A DNA stretch of 64,000 nucleotides from G963668345 sp965226215 (GTDB lineage Bacteria; Acidobacteriota; Terriglobia; Bryobacterales; UBA6623): positions 4,092,001 to 4,156,000 of the forward strand of contig CBDDCH010000002.1 of the NCBI GenBank assembly GCA_965226215.1, written 5' to 3'. The position numbers and the translations under genes are program-made. The notes under the pieces were generated by a model, which saw only the letters and a list, made by a program, of their open reading frames with translations, had not been told where the DNA came from and searched no databases. Below, piece after piece: positions 8,443 through 18,475 of this stretch; the stretch's first letter is position 1; every line of letters begins with the position of its first letter.

Positions 8443-8606
8443 CTCTCCTTGGCAAGCGAATCCCTTGCGAGGACCTCGCCAAGTCTCGCCGACCGGACGG
8501 AATCCTATCCGCGAAACTCAGCGCGACGATCAGGGCGCTCATGGTGAGTGGGTTCGGCAAGTGTCGTTTGTAGCAACGTGAGCTCCCCGGCCAGGCGACA
8601 GGAGGC

Positions 8607-9947
8607 TTGTGTTTTCCGAAGAGTGAGCAGATCCAACGGGAGTCAGGCTGGGGACGTTCAATCAAGAGAATGCCAATGAGTTCGAACAAACGGCAAGGCG
8701 ACGGCGGCGGAGGCGCCCCCCGTCGCCGCCAGAGGCGGAGCGGAGCGGGGGAGAAAGGCCTTGTCAACCAGCGTTCCCAGGTGGTTGAGATTGCCTCGCG
8801 ACTTGGCGCGCAGCCCATCGTTGCATTTGACACGGAGTTCGTTCGCGAAAAGACCTTTTTCCCTCAACTCGGTCTGGTTCAAGTCGCCGACCAAGAGGAA
8901 GCCTGGCTCATTGATCCCCTGGCGTTATCGGCGGCGGATCTCGGCCCGCTGCTCGACGTTCTTACCGATCCGAACATTCTCAAAGTCGCCCACGCCATCG
9001 AGCAAGACCAGGAATGTCTTTATCACCACTGTGGCGTTGTGGCGTCACCGGTGTTGGATACGACGATCGCCGCGGGGCTCACCGGACACGGCGAGCAGAT
9101 CGGCCTAGCGGCCCTTCTTCAAAAGCTGCTCCACGTCCGGCTGGCCAAGGGATACACTCGCACTGACTGGTTGCAGCGGCCCCTGCCGACCGCCATGGCG
9201 GACTACGCACTAGCGGATGTGGCGCATTTGGTCGCAGCCGCGGAAAAACTGCTTGCGGATCTGGAACGGCGGGGAAGGCGAGATTGGGCCCTCGATCTTT
9301 CCGCCGCATACGCCGAGCCACAGCGCTACGAGACAAATGTCGATGCCGTAACACTGAGGTTGGCCGCGGGCAGTCGCCTTGACGAACTGACCTATGCTGT
9401 CCTGCGAAGTCTCGTGGAATGGCGGGAAAAGTGGGTTCGGGAAGTGGACCGGCCGCGCCGCTGGCTGGCGGACGACAAGGTACTCGTCGGCCTGGCTCGG
9501 GCCCGACCGGCACGGCGAGAGGACCTGAAGCAGTTTCGCGGCCTGGGCATCAAGGCGGACAGCCCTCGCGCCGACGAGCTTGTTCAGGCTATTCGACGGG
9601 GTCTTGAAACTCCTCCCGAAAACCGAGTTCCCCCGCCGAAGAACCTCAGGCCCGAACCCGCCGAGGTGCCGGCTCTGAATCTGTTGAAATGCTTCGTCAA
9701 TCAATTGGCAAGCGAACAGGAAGTCGCGGTCCGCTATCTGGTCGACTCGGAGTCCCTATTGCTCCTGCTACGCCGCGACTTCAAAACCCTCGAAGAGCTG
9801 CAAGGGGCAGCGCTTCTCAGCGACGGCACAGTCGATTTGTTGGGCGACCAGATCATCCAGTTTCTAAACGGACGAATCAGCTTGAAGCTGTCGAAGGGGC
9901 GGGTTGCGCAAGTCAATACCGCCGCCGACTCCTTCGGGACGACGTGA
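8607..9947 (+). CDS. rnd: Ribonuclease D (3'-5' exoribonuclease)
   Basis: DEDDy exonuclease that trims 3' ends of tRNA precursors and other small RNAs. Motif I is FDTEF (Asp75, Glu77), motif II HAIEQDQECL (Asp134) and motif III MADYALADVAHL (Tyr200, Asp204, the Y-x3-D form). An HRDC-like helical region follows (ELTYAVLRSLVEWREKW ... RRGLETPPEN), plus a C-terminal extension of about 100 residues. The frame opens at a TTG (8607) with AGGAGG too close to it. ATG 8670 or ATG 8676 (with AAGAGA upstream) is more likely the true start, because the first 20 residues are not family-like. Monocistronic. Confidence 0.88.
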   Translation: MCFPKSEQIQRESGWGRSIKRMPMSSNKRQGDGGGGAPRRRQRRSGAGEKGLVNQRSQVVEIASRLGAQPIVAFDTEFVREKTFFPQLGLVQVADQEEAWLIDPLALSAADLGPLLDVLTDPNILKVAHAIEQDQECLYHHCGVVASPVLDTTIAAGLTGHGEQIGLAALLQKLLHVRLAKGYTRTDWLQRPLPTAMADYALADVAHLVAAAEKLLADLERRGRRDWALDLSAAYAEPQRYETNVDAVTLRLAAGSRLDELTYAVLRSLVEWREKWVREVDRPRRWLADDKVLVGLARARPARREDLKQFRGLGIKADSPRADELVQAIRRGLETPPENRVPPPKNLRPEPAEVPALNLLKCFVNQLASEQEVAVRYLVDSESLLLLLRRDFKTLEELQGAALLSDGTVDLLGDQIIQFLNGRISLKLSKGRVAQVNTAADSFGTT

Positions 9948-10068
9948 ATTCGGGCAGGCGCTTTGCACACCAGTCCGTGAAGACGCGCCGCTAGCTAGGC
10001 CCGCTTTGGTGGGCAGACATTTTACCTGTCCAGGGCGTGGCGGTCGAAGTATTCTGTGGTACAGCCTC

Positions 10069-12747
10069 CTAAGCCGTTCTCATTGTCTCTTCCTTGCCTT
10101 GGGCGAGCGCGGCCTGCGCGGCGGCCAATTTGGCGATCGGCACGCGGTAGGGCGAGGCGCTGACGTAGTCCAGCCCGGCGTGGACGCAGAACTCGACGGA
10201 CTTGGGGTCGCCGCCGTGCTCGCCGCAGATGCCGACTTCGAGGCCGGGACGCGAGCGGCGTCCCTTTTCGACGGCGATCTTAATCAACTGGCCTACCCCT
10301 TCAGCATCGAGCACGGCGAAGGGGTCCTCAGTGAAGATGTTCTTCTCCCGGTAGTCGCTGATGAATCCGCCCGAGTCGTCGCGCGAGAAGCCGAAGGTGG
10401 TTTGGGTAAGGTCGTTGGTGCCAAAGCTGAAGAACTCGGCTGCCTCGGCTACTTTGTCCGCAGTCAATGCCCCGCGGGGCACCTCGATCATCGTCCCGAC
10501 CAGGTAGTCGACGCTGACGCCTGCTTTGGCGAAGACCTTCTCGGCTGCTTCGACCACGATTTTCCGTTGGTGCTCGAGTTCTTTGACGTCGCCGACCAGC
10601 GGAATCATCACCTCGGGAATGACCTTGATGCCTTTCCGGACACATTGTAAGGCCGCTTCGAAGATGGCCTGCGCTTGCATTTCGGTGATTTCCGGGTAGG
10701 TGATACCGAGTCGGCAGCCGCGGTGCCCGAGCATGGGATTGAACTCGTGCAGCTCGTTGACGCGGTCAAGCAGCGCTTGCTTCTCGGCGATCCGCTTCTT
10801 GGGCTTGCCGAGCGCGCGCATTTCGGCGATCTCGACCATCAGATCTTCGCGTTTGGGCAGGAACTCGTGCAGCGGAGGGTCGAGCGTGCGCACGATCACC
10901 GGATAGCCGTCCATCACCTTGAATAAAGCGGCAAAGTCACGGCGCTGCATGGGTAGAAGCTTGCGGAGGGCTTTGCGGCGGTCTTTTTCGTTGTCGGCCA
11001 AGATCATCGTCCGCATGTGCTCGATGCGCTTACCTTCGAAGAACATGTGCTCGGTACGGCACAGGCCGATGCCTTCGGCGCCGAAGCTCCGTGCGGTTTT
11101 AGCCTCTCGGGGAACCTCCGCGTTCGTGCGCACGCCGATGGTGCGGAATTCGTCGACGAAGGCCATGAATCTTTCCAGATGCCCGCCCGAGGGATCGGGA
11201 TCGATCGTCGCCGCCTGTCCGCCGAAAACCTCGCCCGTCGAGCCGTCGAGCGAGATCCAATCTCCTTCCTTGAGGGCCGTTTTTCCGGCGCGGATTCGTT
11301 TCCTTTTTGGGTCGACAAGAATGCCTCCCGCGCCGGCGACGCACGGGCTGCCCATCCCACGCGCAACGACGGCGGCGTGGCTCGTCATTCCTCCACGAGA
11401 GGTGAGAATGCCCTTGGCCACCTCCATGCCATGGATGTCGTCCGGCGTCGTCTCGCCGCGGACGAGGACGACGGGCCCGCCGCGCGCCTTTTCGACCGCG
11501 TCGTCCGCGGTGAAGACGATCTTGCCGACGGCGGCGCCCGGCGAGGCGGGCAGCCCTTTCGCCAGCAGTTGGAGTTGCTTTCTCGACTTGGGCTCCAGTA
11601 CCGGGTGTAGCAGTTGGTCGAGCTGGAGCGGCTCTACCCGTAAAACCGCTTCCCGCTTCGAGATGAGCCCTTCTTCCACCATCTCGACAGCGGTGCGGAC
11701 GGCGGCCGGGCCGGTGCGCTTGCCGTTGCGCGTCTGCAACAGGTAGAGCTTCGACTCCTGAATCGTAAACTCGAAGTCCTGGATGTCGCGGTAGTGCTTT
11801 TCGAGGTTGCCGGTGATCCGGTTCAGCTCTCCATAGGCTTGGGGCATGATCCGTTTCAGCTCGGAGATCGGCCGGGGCGTGCGGATCCCCGCGACCACAT
11901 CTTCGCCCTGCGCGTTGATGAGGAACTCCCCGTAGAATCGGTTTTCGCCCGTTGCCGGGTTCCGTGTGAAGCCGACGCCGGTGGCGGAGGTCTCGCCCAG
12001 GTTGCCGAAAACCATGGTCTGCACGTTCACGGCGGTGCCCACATCTTCCGCGATTCCGCTCATGCGCCGGTAGTGATTGGCGCGGGGGTTGAACCACGAG
12101 CCGAAGACGGCGTCCCGGGCCATCTGGAGCTGGCGGTAAGGGTCCTGGGAGAATGGCTTGTTGGTCTTCTTCTTGACTAGCTTTTTGTAATCGGCGATGA
12201 CGAGTTCCAAGTCGGCAGCGGTTAGGTCGGTGTCGAGCTTCGCCTTTTTCTTCTTCTTGACGCTTTCAAAGATGTGTTCGAAATCTCCCTTGTCGATCTC
12301 GAGGACGACGTTGCCGAACATCTGGATGAAGCGACGGTAGCAGTCGCGGGCAAACCGCGGGTTGTCGGATTTCCTCGCCAACCCGGCGGTGGTCTTGTCG
12401 TTGAGGCCCAAGTTGAGAATCGTGTCCATCATCCCGGGCATGGAGAATTTGGCGCCCGAGCGCACGCTCACCAACAGGGGGTTGTCGGGATCACCCAGCT
12501 TCTGGCCGCTCTCTTTCTCCAGCGACCTAACGGCCCTCTTCATTTCTCGTTCCACGCCGGCGGGAGTCCGGTTGCCGGCTGCGAAATAGAGATTGCACAC
12601 ATCGGTGGCAATGGTGAAGCCGGGCGGAACGGGAACACCCGCGCGACTCATCTCGGCCAGGCCGGCGCCCTTGCCGCCCAGCGTGTCCTTCATCGTGCCG
12701 TCGCCTTCGGCGGTCCCACCACCAAAGGCGTAGATATACTTTTTCAT
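10069..12747 (-). CDS. ppdK: Pyruvate, phosphate dikinase
   Basis: 892 residues, the usual length. Interconverts pyruvate + ATP + phosphate with PEP + AMP + PPi in the cytosol. The N-terminal nucleotide-binding domain begins MKKYIYAFGGGTAEGD with the GGKGAGLAEM motif. The swivelling phosphohistidine domain has GGMTSHAAVVARG, with the phosphorylated His and the adjacent regulatory Thr. The C-terminal PEP/pyruvate barrel carries EVGICGEHGGDP with the catalytic Cys. It lies 48 bp downstream of glyS on the same strand, so it may share a transcript. It allows PEP synthesis, or PPi-linked glycolysis, without a separate PEP synthase. No lesion seen. Confidence 0.97.
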   Translation of the reverse strand: MKKYIYAFGGGTAEGDGTMKDTLGGKGAGLAEMSRAGVPVPPGFTIATDVCNLYFAAGNRTPAGVEREMKRAVRSLEKESGQKLGDPDNPLLVSVRSGAKFSMPGMMDTILNLGLNDKTTAGLARKSDNPRFARDCYRRFIQMFGNVVLEIDKGDFEHIFESVKKKKKAKLDTDLTAADLELVIADYKKLVKKKTNKPFSQDPYRQLQMARDAVFGSWFNPRANHYRRMSGIAEDVGTAVNVQTMVFGNLGETSATGVGFTRNPATGENRFYGEFLINAQGEDVVAGIRTPRPISELKRIMPQAYGELNRITGNLEKHYRDIQDFEFTIQESKLYLLQTRNGKRTGPAAVRTAVEMVEEGLISKREAVLRVEPLQLDQLLHPVLEPKSRKQLQLLAKGLPASPGAAVGKIVFTADDAVEKARGGPVVLVRGETTPDDIHGMEVAKGILTSRGGMTSHAAVVARGMGSPCVAGAGGILVDPKRKRIRAGKTALKEGDWISLDGSTGEVFGGQAATIDPDPSGGHLERFMAFVDEFRTIGVRTNAEVPREAKTARSFGAEGIGLCRTEHMFFEGKRIEHMRTMILADNEKDRRKALRKLLPMQRRDFAALFKVMDGYPVIVRTLDPPLHEFLPKREDLMVEIAEMRALGKPKKRIAEKQALLDRVNELHEFNPMLGHRGCRLGITYPEITEMQAQAIFEAALQCVRKGIKVIPEVMIPLVGDVKELEHQRKIVVEAAEKVFAKAGVSVDYLVGTMIEVPRGALTADKVAEAAEFFSFGTNDLTQTTFGFSRDDSGGFISDYREKNIFTEDPFAVLDAEGVGQLIKIAVEKGRRSRPGLEVGICGEHGGDPKSVEFCVHAGLDYVSASPYRVPIAKLAAAQAALAQGKEETMRTA

Positions 12748-12795
12748 CCAGGTCTCCGTCTTGTTGAGCTGTCGATTTTTTCTAGGCGTTCCCGT

Positions 12796-14871
12796 TTACG
12801 CGGAAACGATTTCCGCGAAGTCGGCGATGGTTGAGAATTCCTGAAGAAGCTGAGCCAGAAAAGTCAGCCGATTGCGGCGGACGTCTTTCTGCTCGGCCAT
12901 GACCAAAACTTCGTCGAAAAACAAGTCCACCGGGGGACGCAGCGAGGCGATCGCGGACAGCGCGCTGGCATAGTCGCCCTGGCCTTTATGCTCGGCAACC
13001 CGCGGCCTGAGTTTCTCGAAAGTTTGGAACAGTTCGGCCTCGGGGCCGCTTTCCAAAAGCGACTCATCCACGAGCTTCCCGTCAAACTGCTCGATCCCGC
13101 CCGCTTGCCGCAGAATATTCTTGATGCGTTTAAAACTAACCGCCAGCGGCTCAAAGTTTTCCGTGGGCCGCACTTGCGCGATCGCCTCACAGCGCGCGAC
13201 AACGTCCCGCGGATCATCGTCCGCGGCCGCCAGCACCGCATTGACCTCGTCGTATTTGAATCCTTTTTCTTCCCGAAGGAAATGGCGCAGCCGTTCCAGG
13301 AAGAACTCGCGGATCTCAGCAGTGTTCTCGCCGGCGCCAGCCAGACCGCACAGAGTACTGATGGTGAGCGGCAACTCGCCGCGCACAACAATCAGAACGA
13401 TGCCGTAGGCAGCACGGCGCAGGGCGAAAGGGTCTTTAGATCCGGTCGGAATCATTCCTAGTCGAAACATGCCGCCCAGAGTGTGCAGCTTGTCGGCAAT
13501 TGCCACGATTTGCCCGATAGGGCCACGCGGCAGGTTCTCGTGAGCAGCCCCCGGTTTGTAGTGATCGTAAATCGCGTCGGCAACTTCCTTGGATTCGCCT
13601 TGAACGCCCGCGTAGAGGCCGCCGATGACGCCTTGCAGTTCGGGAAACTCCCCGACCATCTCGGTCGTCAGGTCGCATTTGGCGAGTTCGGCGGCACGAC
13701 GGGCGTCGTCGTATTGTTGCTGCGAGAGTTCTCCCGTGACTTCGGCCAGTGCCGCGACCAGACTCTGATTCCGTCGTGTCTTGTCGTAATAGGAGCCGAG
13801 TTTGGCGTGATAGGTGACCAGCTTCAGGTCTTCCACTCGTTCCGCGAGCAGCTTTTTCTGGTCGGTCTCCCAGAAAAACTGTGCGTCGCTAAAACGGGCC
13901 CGCAGCACCCGTTCGTGGCCCTGGCGAATCATGCCATCGGGGTCGCCATCGAGGTTGGCTACAGCAACGAAGTGAGCAGCCAGCTTGCCGTTTTCGTCCT
14001 CGACGGCAAAGTACTTCTGGTGATGCAGCATGACCGTCTCAAGAATCTCATCCGGCAAACTGACGAATCGTGGGTCGAAATCTCCGCGAATCACCGTTGG
14101 GTATTCAGTTAAATACACAAGATCTTCCAGCAATGCTGGGTTGTACCGTACTCGAACGTGGCTGGTAGTCGGAGGATAAAACTCCTCGTATCCTCGCTCG
14201 ATCCTCTTGCGTCGCTCGCCCGCTGATAGGATCACGAAGTTTTCTTCCAGCTTTTGTTTGTAATCCTCCCAGCCGGAGACCTCGATCTTGCCGGCTCCCA
14301 GGCGGCGATGGCCGAACGTCGAATTCCCCGAGCGCACACCCTCGATCGCAAATGGGACGACCTCGCCATTCAAAAGTGCCAGCAGTGACCGGATGGGCCG
14401 AATGAATCGAGCACCCGACTTCCCCCTCCAATACATCGCCTTAGGAAAGTGAATTCCTAGGATCACGGCGGGCAACACTTCCGCCAGGATCTCCGACGTG
14501 CTACGCCCCTTGACCAGCCGCTTCGCCAGTAAGCGACCGTCGCCGCCGGCTTCGAGATTTTCCACCCCGACTCCGGCACGCTTTGCGAAACCTTGGGCGG
14601 CCTTTGTGGGCTTGCCTTCGGCATCGAAGGCCACATCGCGAGGGGGTCCCTTCAAGGTCTCTTGACGATCCGCTTGCCGGTCAGCGACCCCGTTCGCCAC
14701 CAGCACCAGCCGCCTCGGCGTGGCTTCGGTGGCGGCCTCCACACCTTGGCACAGGTTGGCGTCTTCGAGAGCCGCCAGAAACCCGCGCTCGAGATCTCTC
14801 AGCGCGCCGGGGATCATCCAGTGCGGGATCTCCTCGACGCCGATTTCGAGCAAGAATTCTTGTGATTTCAT
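12796..14871 (-). CDS. glyS: Glycyl-tRNA synthetase, beta subunit
   Basis: 691 residues from the ATG at 14871 (MKSQEFLLEIGVEEIPHWMI, the standard N-terminus of the beta chain). The longer open frame upstream is only glyQ read out of frame. GlyS binds tRNA-Gly and works with GlyQ as a heterotetramer. Recognisable segments are ETLKGPPRDVAFD, an HD-like region with KLGSYYDKTRR, and FFDEVLVMAEQKDVRRNRL near the C-terminus. The start overlaps the glyQ stop as ATGA (14871-14868), which implies translational coupling and balanced subunit synthesis. Confidence 0.97.
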   Translation of the reverse strand: MKSQEFLLEIGVEEIPHWMIPGALRDLERGFLAALEDANLCQGVEAATEATPRRLVLVANGVADRQADRQETLKGPPRDVAFDAEGKPTKAAQGFAKRAGVGVENLEAGGDGRLLAKRLVKGRSTSEILAEVLPAVILGIHFPKAMYWRGKSGARFIRPIRSLLALLNGEVVPFAIEGVRSGNSTFGHRRLGAGKIEVSGWEDYKQKLEENFVILSAGERRKRIERGYEEFYPPTTSHVRVRYNPALLEDLVYLTEYPTVIRGDFDPRFVSLPDEILETVMLHHQKYFAVEDENGKLAAHFVAVANLDGDPDGMIRQGHERVLRARFSDAQFFWETDQKKLLAERVEDLKLVTYHAKLGSYYDKTRRNQSLVAALAEVTGELSQQQYDDARRAAELAKCDLTTEMVGEFPELQGVIGGLYAGVQGESKEVADAIYDHYKPGAAHENLPRGPIGQIVAIADKLHTLGGMFRLGMIPTGSKDPFALRRAAYGIVLIVVRGELPLTISTLCGLAGAGENTAEIREFFLERLRHFLREEKGFKYDEVNAVLAAADDDPRDVVARCEAIAQVRPTENFEPLAVSFKRIKNILRQAGGIEQFDGKLVDESLLESGPEAELFQTFEKLRPRVAEHKGQGDYASALSAIASLRPPVDLFFDEVLVMAEQKDVRRNRLTFLAQLLQEFSTIADFAEIVSA

Positions 14872-15788
14872 TGCCCGGCAACCTCGGCGGGGTCGGCGGA
14901 CCTCAGCGCCTCTTGCTGGTCCATCCAGCTCTGGGCCAGCCCGACGGCCAACTTGCGCACCCGTGCGATGACGGCCACCCGCTCGGTGACGCTGATCGCG
15001 CCACGGGCGTCGAGAGTATTGAACAAGTGCGAGCACTTCAATACCCGATCGTAGGCCGCCAGCAGGGGAAAGCGCCGCTTTTCGGACGAGTCTTCCAGGG
15101 AGCGGTATTCGTCGAGCAGCCTTTGGCACTCGCCCTCGTGCAGGTCGAACTCCCGCCAAACCGCGGACACGTCGGCCTTCTCAAAGTTGTAGACCGAGTA
15201 TTGCTGCTCGTCCTGGAGGCGGACGTGGCGGTAATCCCACTCCTCGTTCCACCGGATGTCGTAGACGCTATCGACGTTTTGCAGGAAGGCGGTCAGCCGT
15301 TCCAGTCCGTAGGTCAGCTCGGCCGGGACAACTTCGAGATCGATGCCCCCACACTGCTGGAAATAAGTGAACTGCGTGACCTCCAGCCCGTCGAGCATCA
15401 CCTGCCAGCCGATTCCCCATGCCCCGAGCGTCGGGGACTCCCAGTTATCCTCTTCGAGCTTGAGGTCGTGGCGGCGTAGGTCGATGCCAATCGCTTCGAG
15501 GCTTTTTAGGTACAGCTCGACGACGTCGTCGGGCGCGGGCTTGAGGATCACCTGCAACTGCATGTGCTTATAAAGTCGGTTGGGATTTTCTCCGTACCGG
15601 CCGTCGGCCGGACGCCTGCTCGGCTGTACGTAGGCTACGCGATAAGGAGCAGCGCCGAGGACCCGCAGGAACGTCTCGGGACACATCGTCCCGGCGCCGA
15701 CTTCGACGTCAAACGGCTCCTGAATGACGCAGCCGTTCTTTGCCCAGTAGGACTTGAGGGTAGAAACGATGTCCTGAAAGGTCTGCAT
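14868..15788 (-). CDS. glyQ: Glycyl-tRNA synthetase, alpha subunit
   Basis: 306 residues from the ATG at 15788 (MQTFQDIVSTLKSYWAKNGC). This subunit holds the class II aminoacylation active site: MCPETFLRVLGAAPYRVAYV, PSRRPADGRYGENPNRLYK (motif 2 region) and QQCGGIDLEVVPAELTYGLE (motif 3 region). The frame stays open upstream to 16190, but that part is not family sequence. Forms the glyQ-glyS operon through a 4-base overlap, with ppdK following. I saw no T-box leader. Confidence 0.97.
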   Translation of the reverse strand: MQTFQDIVSTLKSYWAKNGCVIQEPFDVEVGAGTMCPETFLRVLGAAPYRVAYVQPSRRPADGRYGENPNRLYKHMQLQVILKPAPDDVVELYLKSLEAIGIDLRRHDLKLEEDNWESPTLGAWGIGWQVMLDGLEVTQFTYFQQCGGIDLEVVPAELTYGLERLTAFLQNVDSVYDIRWNEEWDYRHVRLQDEQQYSVYNFEKADVSAVWREFDLHEGECQRLLDEYRSLEDSSEKRRFPLLAAYDRVLKCSHLFNTLDARGAISVTERVAVIARVRKLAVGLAQSWMDQQEALRSADPAEVAGQ

Positions 15789-15957
15789 CCTGTTGCGACC
15801 CGGGGCCGCGGGGCTTACCTGAGTTCTTTGGACGACCCAAGGCCTGCCCGCTCCGCACGACCGGATTCTTCTACTGCCGGAGGGCCCTAGTTGGCAGGCA
15901 AACCAGGTTGCTGAAAATCTCGGTGGGACGGTTACTCGCGCCTGTCCGGCCCCGAAT

Positions 15958-15981
15958 GTAGGGGCACGGCATGCCGTGCCC
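15958..15981. repeat. Dispersed palindrome GTAGGGGC-family, site 1
   Basis: GTAGGGGCACGGCATGCC followed by GTGCCC. The core GGGCACGGCATGCCGTGCCC is a perfect palindrome with an asymmetric GTAGG flank. Related sites occur at 29081, 30138, 30257 and 55007. Lies in the 218-bp gap between recO and glyQ. Confidence 0.8.
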
Positions 15982-16006
15982 TCGAACCCTACGGATACCC
16001 ATACGA

Positions 16007-16918
16007 TTACAACCGAGCCAGTTCCGCGGCGGTCTTGAGCTGGCGTTCGAACTGCGCCTCCAGCCGCTGGACCAAAAACCTCCGCAGGTCTTCGGCGGTA
16101 GGGCGGCTCCAGCTCCGCGGCTCTAGTTGATCGAGCGGGTTCTTGAGCATCTCGACCGCGATCGACCGCGAAACCGGCGTCAGGGGCCAACTATCTGGCG
16201 TCCTAAATTCCGCCGAGAAAAGGCCGGGCTGAGACCTCTCGAAGTACGCTGTTTCGTCCGCTTTCAGCTCGGCGCCGCTTTGAATACAAACATGGAGAGG
16301 CGGCAGCCAGCCTCCCAAACGGACAGCCCACAACGAAAAGTAAGTCGCCACCCGCCAAAGCCAGCCCGCGGGTCCCGGCCCTTCGCTGCCCCGCATTCGA
16401 TTCCCTTGCCGCGGCGTCCCCGCTTCCGGGACACTACGTTCAAGCGCGGCCCCGTTCGCCCCGCCGCTCGCCACAGCGACGAGTTCGGGTTCACCGGCCC
16501 GCCCTGTTGCGCTTGGTCCTGAAGCCTCATTCATCCCAGCCCACAACTCGGCGGTAACCAGCCGCAGGAGCCGAAAGAACGCGTCGTTCGGCTCGTGTTC
16601 CGGCAACAACTGGTCGCAAACTTCCACTACGTAGTCCAGCACCAAACTGGTAGGGTAATCGGCCCGCAGAAACAACGGCGGTCCGATGAGCTCACAGCGG
16701 TCCAGGCTGACCAACTCCCGGTTTTGTCGCTGGAAATAAAAGATCCGGGCGTGCGCCAGCCGTTCCAACCCCGAACCGAACCGGCTCTTTGGCCGCCGCG
16801 CACCCCGCGCCGTGCCTCGAAGTTTCCCCTGATCCCGTGCAACGAAGCTGACGATCAGGTCCGCCTCCCGATACGGATACGTGCGCAAAACGAATGCTTC
16901 GCTCTCTCGGGAAGGCAT
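16007..16918 (-). CDS. recO: DNA repair protein RecO
   Basis: 303 residues. RecO loads RecA in the RecFOR recombination-repair pathway. The N-terminal OB-fold is clear: SEAFVLRTYPYREADLIVSF, then GKLRGTARGARRPKSRFG, then LERLAHARIFYF. The C-terminal helical domain follows. A low-complexity insert rich in Gly, Arg and Ala (about residues 135-180) makes it longer than the usual ~250 residues. The family's zinc-binding cysteines are not evident. Same strand as glyQ, 218 bp upstream of it. Confidence 0.9.
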   Translation of the reverse strand: MPSRESEAFVLRTYPYREADLIVSFVARDQGKLRGTARGARRPKSRFGSGLERLAHARIFYFQRQNRELVSLDRCELIGPPLFLRADYPTSLVLDYVVEVCDQLLPEHEPNDAFFRLLRLVTAELWAGMNEASGPSATGRAGEPELVAVASGGANGAALERSVPEAGTPRQGNRMRGSEGPGPAGWLWRVATYFSLWAVRLGGWLPPLHVCIQSGAELKADETAYFERSQPGLFSAEFRTPDSWPLTPVSRSIAVEMLKNPLDQLEPRSWSRPTAEDLRRFLVQRLEAQFERQLKTAAELARL

Positions 16919-17059
16919 CTGGGCGTGACCACGCCGTCCGTAATGACCAGAATACCACGGGGGGATCTGAACGACAGACGTTCGAGCTTTGCGACCAATG
17001 GCAGACGAAAGTAGGGAAAGTTTAGCTGGTAAAACATCGGGAAAGACTGTTCCGCGACA

Positions 17060-18475
17060 CTAACTCATCAGCCGGAACGAGCTCCGAAGAACCTTCTTGA
17101 TCGGTTCCGTCGTTTTCCGCTCGTACTCCCGGATCGCGAGCCAGCGGTTGATGCGAGAGGCCGTAGGGTAAGCATAGACCTTCTCGAGCAGCTTGCGGAT
17201 GGGGATCCTGTTTTGCTTGGCGAGAACCAGCTCCTGGAAGAGCTCACCGGCGTTCGGCGCGACCATCGTGCCTCCCAGAATCTGCTCACCTTTGAGATAG
17301 ACGATCAGCTTGGATTCCGGATAGTCATCCGTCGTCGCGCGGTTGACGTCTTCAAAACCTTGGACGACTTTGCGGTAGCGGACGCCGCGCTTGCGAAGCT
17401 CCCGTTCGGATAACCCAAAAGTGGCGACTTCGGGATCGGTGAAAGTCACCCAACTCAGATTGTCGTAGCTGATTCTTCTCTTGATCGGAGAAAACAAGTT
17501 CCAAAGGGTAACGTTGGCGTGCAGCTCGGTGGCATGGGTCAAATACACCTGTCCCGTGGCGTCCCCCGATACATAGATGCGTTTATTGGTCGTGCGCAAG
17601 TAGGGGTCGAGTTTGATACGCCCTTTCTCGAGCGCAATCCCGGCCGCCTCGAGGCCTAGTTCGCTGTAGTCGAGGTTCTTGCCGATCGCGACCAGGATCT
17701 GGTCGAACGTCTGCTCGGAAGACGCGTCTTTGCTTTCAAGGGTCGCGGCGTTGGCGGAGGGAAAGCCCTGGATACTCGTGTTCAAAAGAACCGTCACTCC
17801 TTCGCTCTCCAGCCGCTGTTGAATCAAACTGCCCGCTTCTTCGGGGTCGCGGACGAGCAGGCGGGGACCTATTTCGACAAGGGTGACCTTGGATCCGAGC
17901 CGTGCGAAAGCCTGAGCCATTTCGACCCCGATTGGCCCGCCACCGAGGATGAGCAGCTTTCGGGGCAAACTTTTGAGCTGGAACAGGTTTTCGTTGGTCA
18001 GATAGGAGACTCTGTCGAAGCCCGGTATGCTGGGCAGCCGAGGTCCCGAACCCGTGGCGATGACGAAACGACGGGCGGTGTGGCTCTCTCCTCCGACCTC
18101 GACGCGGTCCCGGGCCACGAAACGCGCGGCGCCGAAAGCCAGGTTGACGCCCAGGCTTTCTAGAAACTCGGCGCTCTCGTGTTGGCGGATTTCGGCCTGC
18201 ACGTTTTCGACATAGCCCGCGACTTTCTCGAAATCCAGCGAGCCGGTCGTGGTGATTCCGAAACTCGCCAGTTGTTCGGCGTCATGCTTTCGCTTGGCTA
18301 CGTGGAGCAAAGCCTTACTGGGAACACAGCCGGTGTTCAGACATTCGCCACCAAGGTTCTCGGGATTCTTTTCGATGAGCAACGTTTTGAGTCCCAGTTT
18401 GGCGGTAGGGACCGCAACGTTGAGTCCGGCCGCGCCGGCTCCGATGACGATCAGGTCGTAGTGCACGGCATCCAC
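17060..18475 (-). CDS. Dihydrolipoamide dehydrogenase / MerA-like FAD disulfide oxidoreductase
   Basis: 471 residues of the class I pyridine-nucleotide disulfide oxidoreductase family. The FAD-binding loop is VIGAGAAGLN (residues 10-19), the redox disulfide is GGECLNTGCVPSK (Cys45, Cys50), and the NAD(P)H loop is LLILGGGPIGVEMA. YVSGDATGQVYLTHAT is the second FAD contact, and a dimerisation domain ends the protein. The C-terminal segment that normally carries the catalytic His (HAHPT in lipoamide dehydrogenases) reads VYAYPTASRINRW, so the His is replaced by Tyr. The substrate is therefore probably not lipoamide; a MerA-like or electron-transfer role is possible. No E1/E2 genes are adjacent. 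Confidence 0.88.
   Translation of the reverse strand: MDAVHYDLIVIGAGAAGLNVAVPTAKLGLKTLLIEKNPENLGGECLNTGCVPSKALLHVAKRKHDAEQLASFGITTTGSLDFEKVAGYVENVQAEIRQHESAEFLESLGVNLAFGAARFVARDRVEVGGESHTARRFVIATGSGPRLPSIPGFDRVSYLTNENLFQLKSLPRKLLILGGGPIGVEMAQAFARLGSKVTLVEIGPRLLVRDPEEAGSLIQQRLESEGVTVLLNTSIQGFPSANAATLESKDASSEQTFDQILVAIGKNLDYSELGLEAAGIALEKGRIKLDPYLRTTNKRIYVSGDATGQVYLTHATELHANVTLWNLFSPIKRRISYDNLSWVTFTDPEVATFGLSERELRKRGVRYRKVVQGFEDVNRATTDDYPESKLIVYLKGEQILGGTMVAPNAGELFQELVLAKQNRIPIRKLLEKVYAYPTASRINRWLAIREYERKTTEPIKKVLRSSFRLMS

Noticed and set aside
14872..15159. Extended N-terminus of glyS
   Set aside because: The extension is glyQ in another frame; the native ATG at 14871 overlaps the glyQ stop as ATGA.
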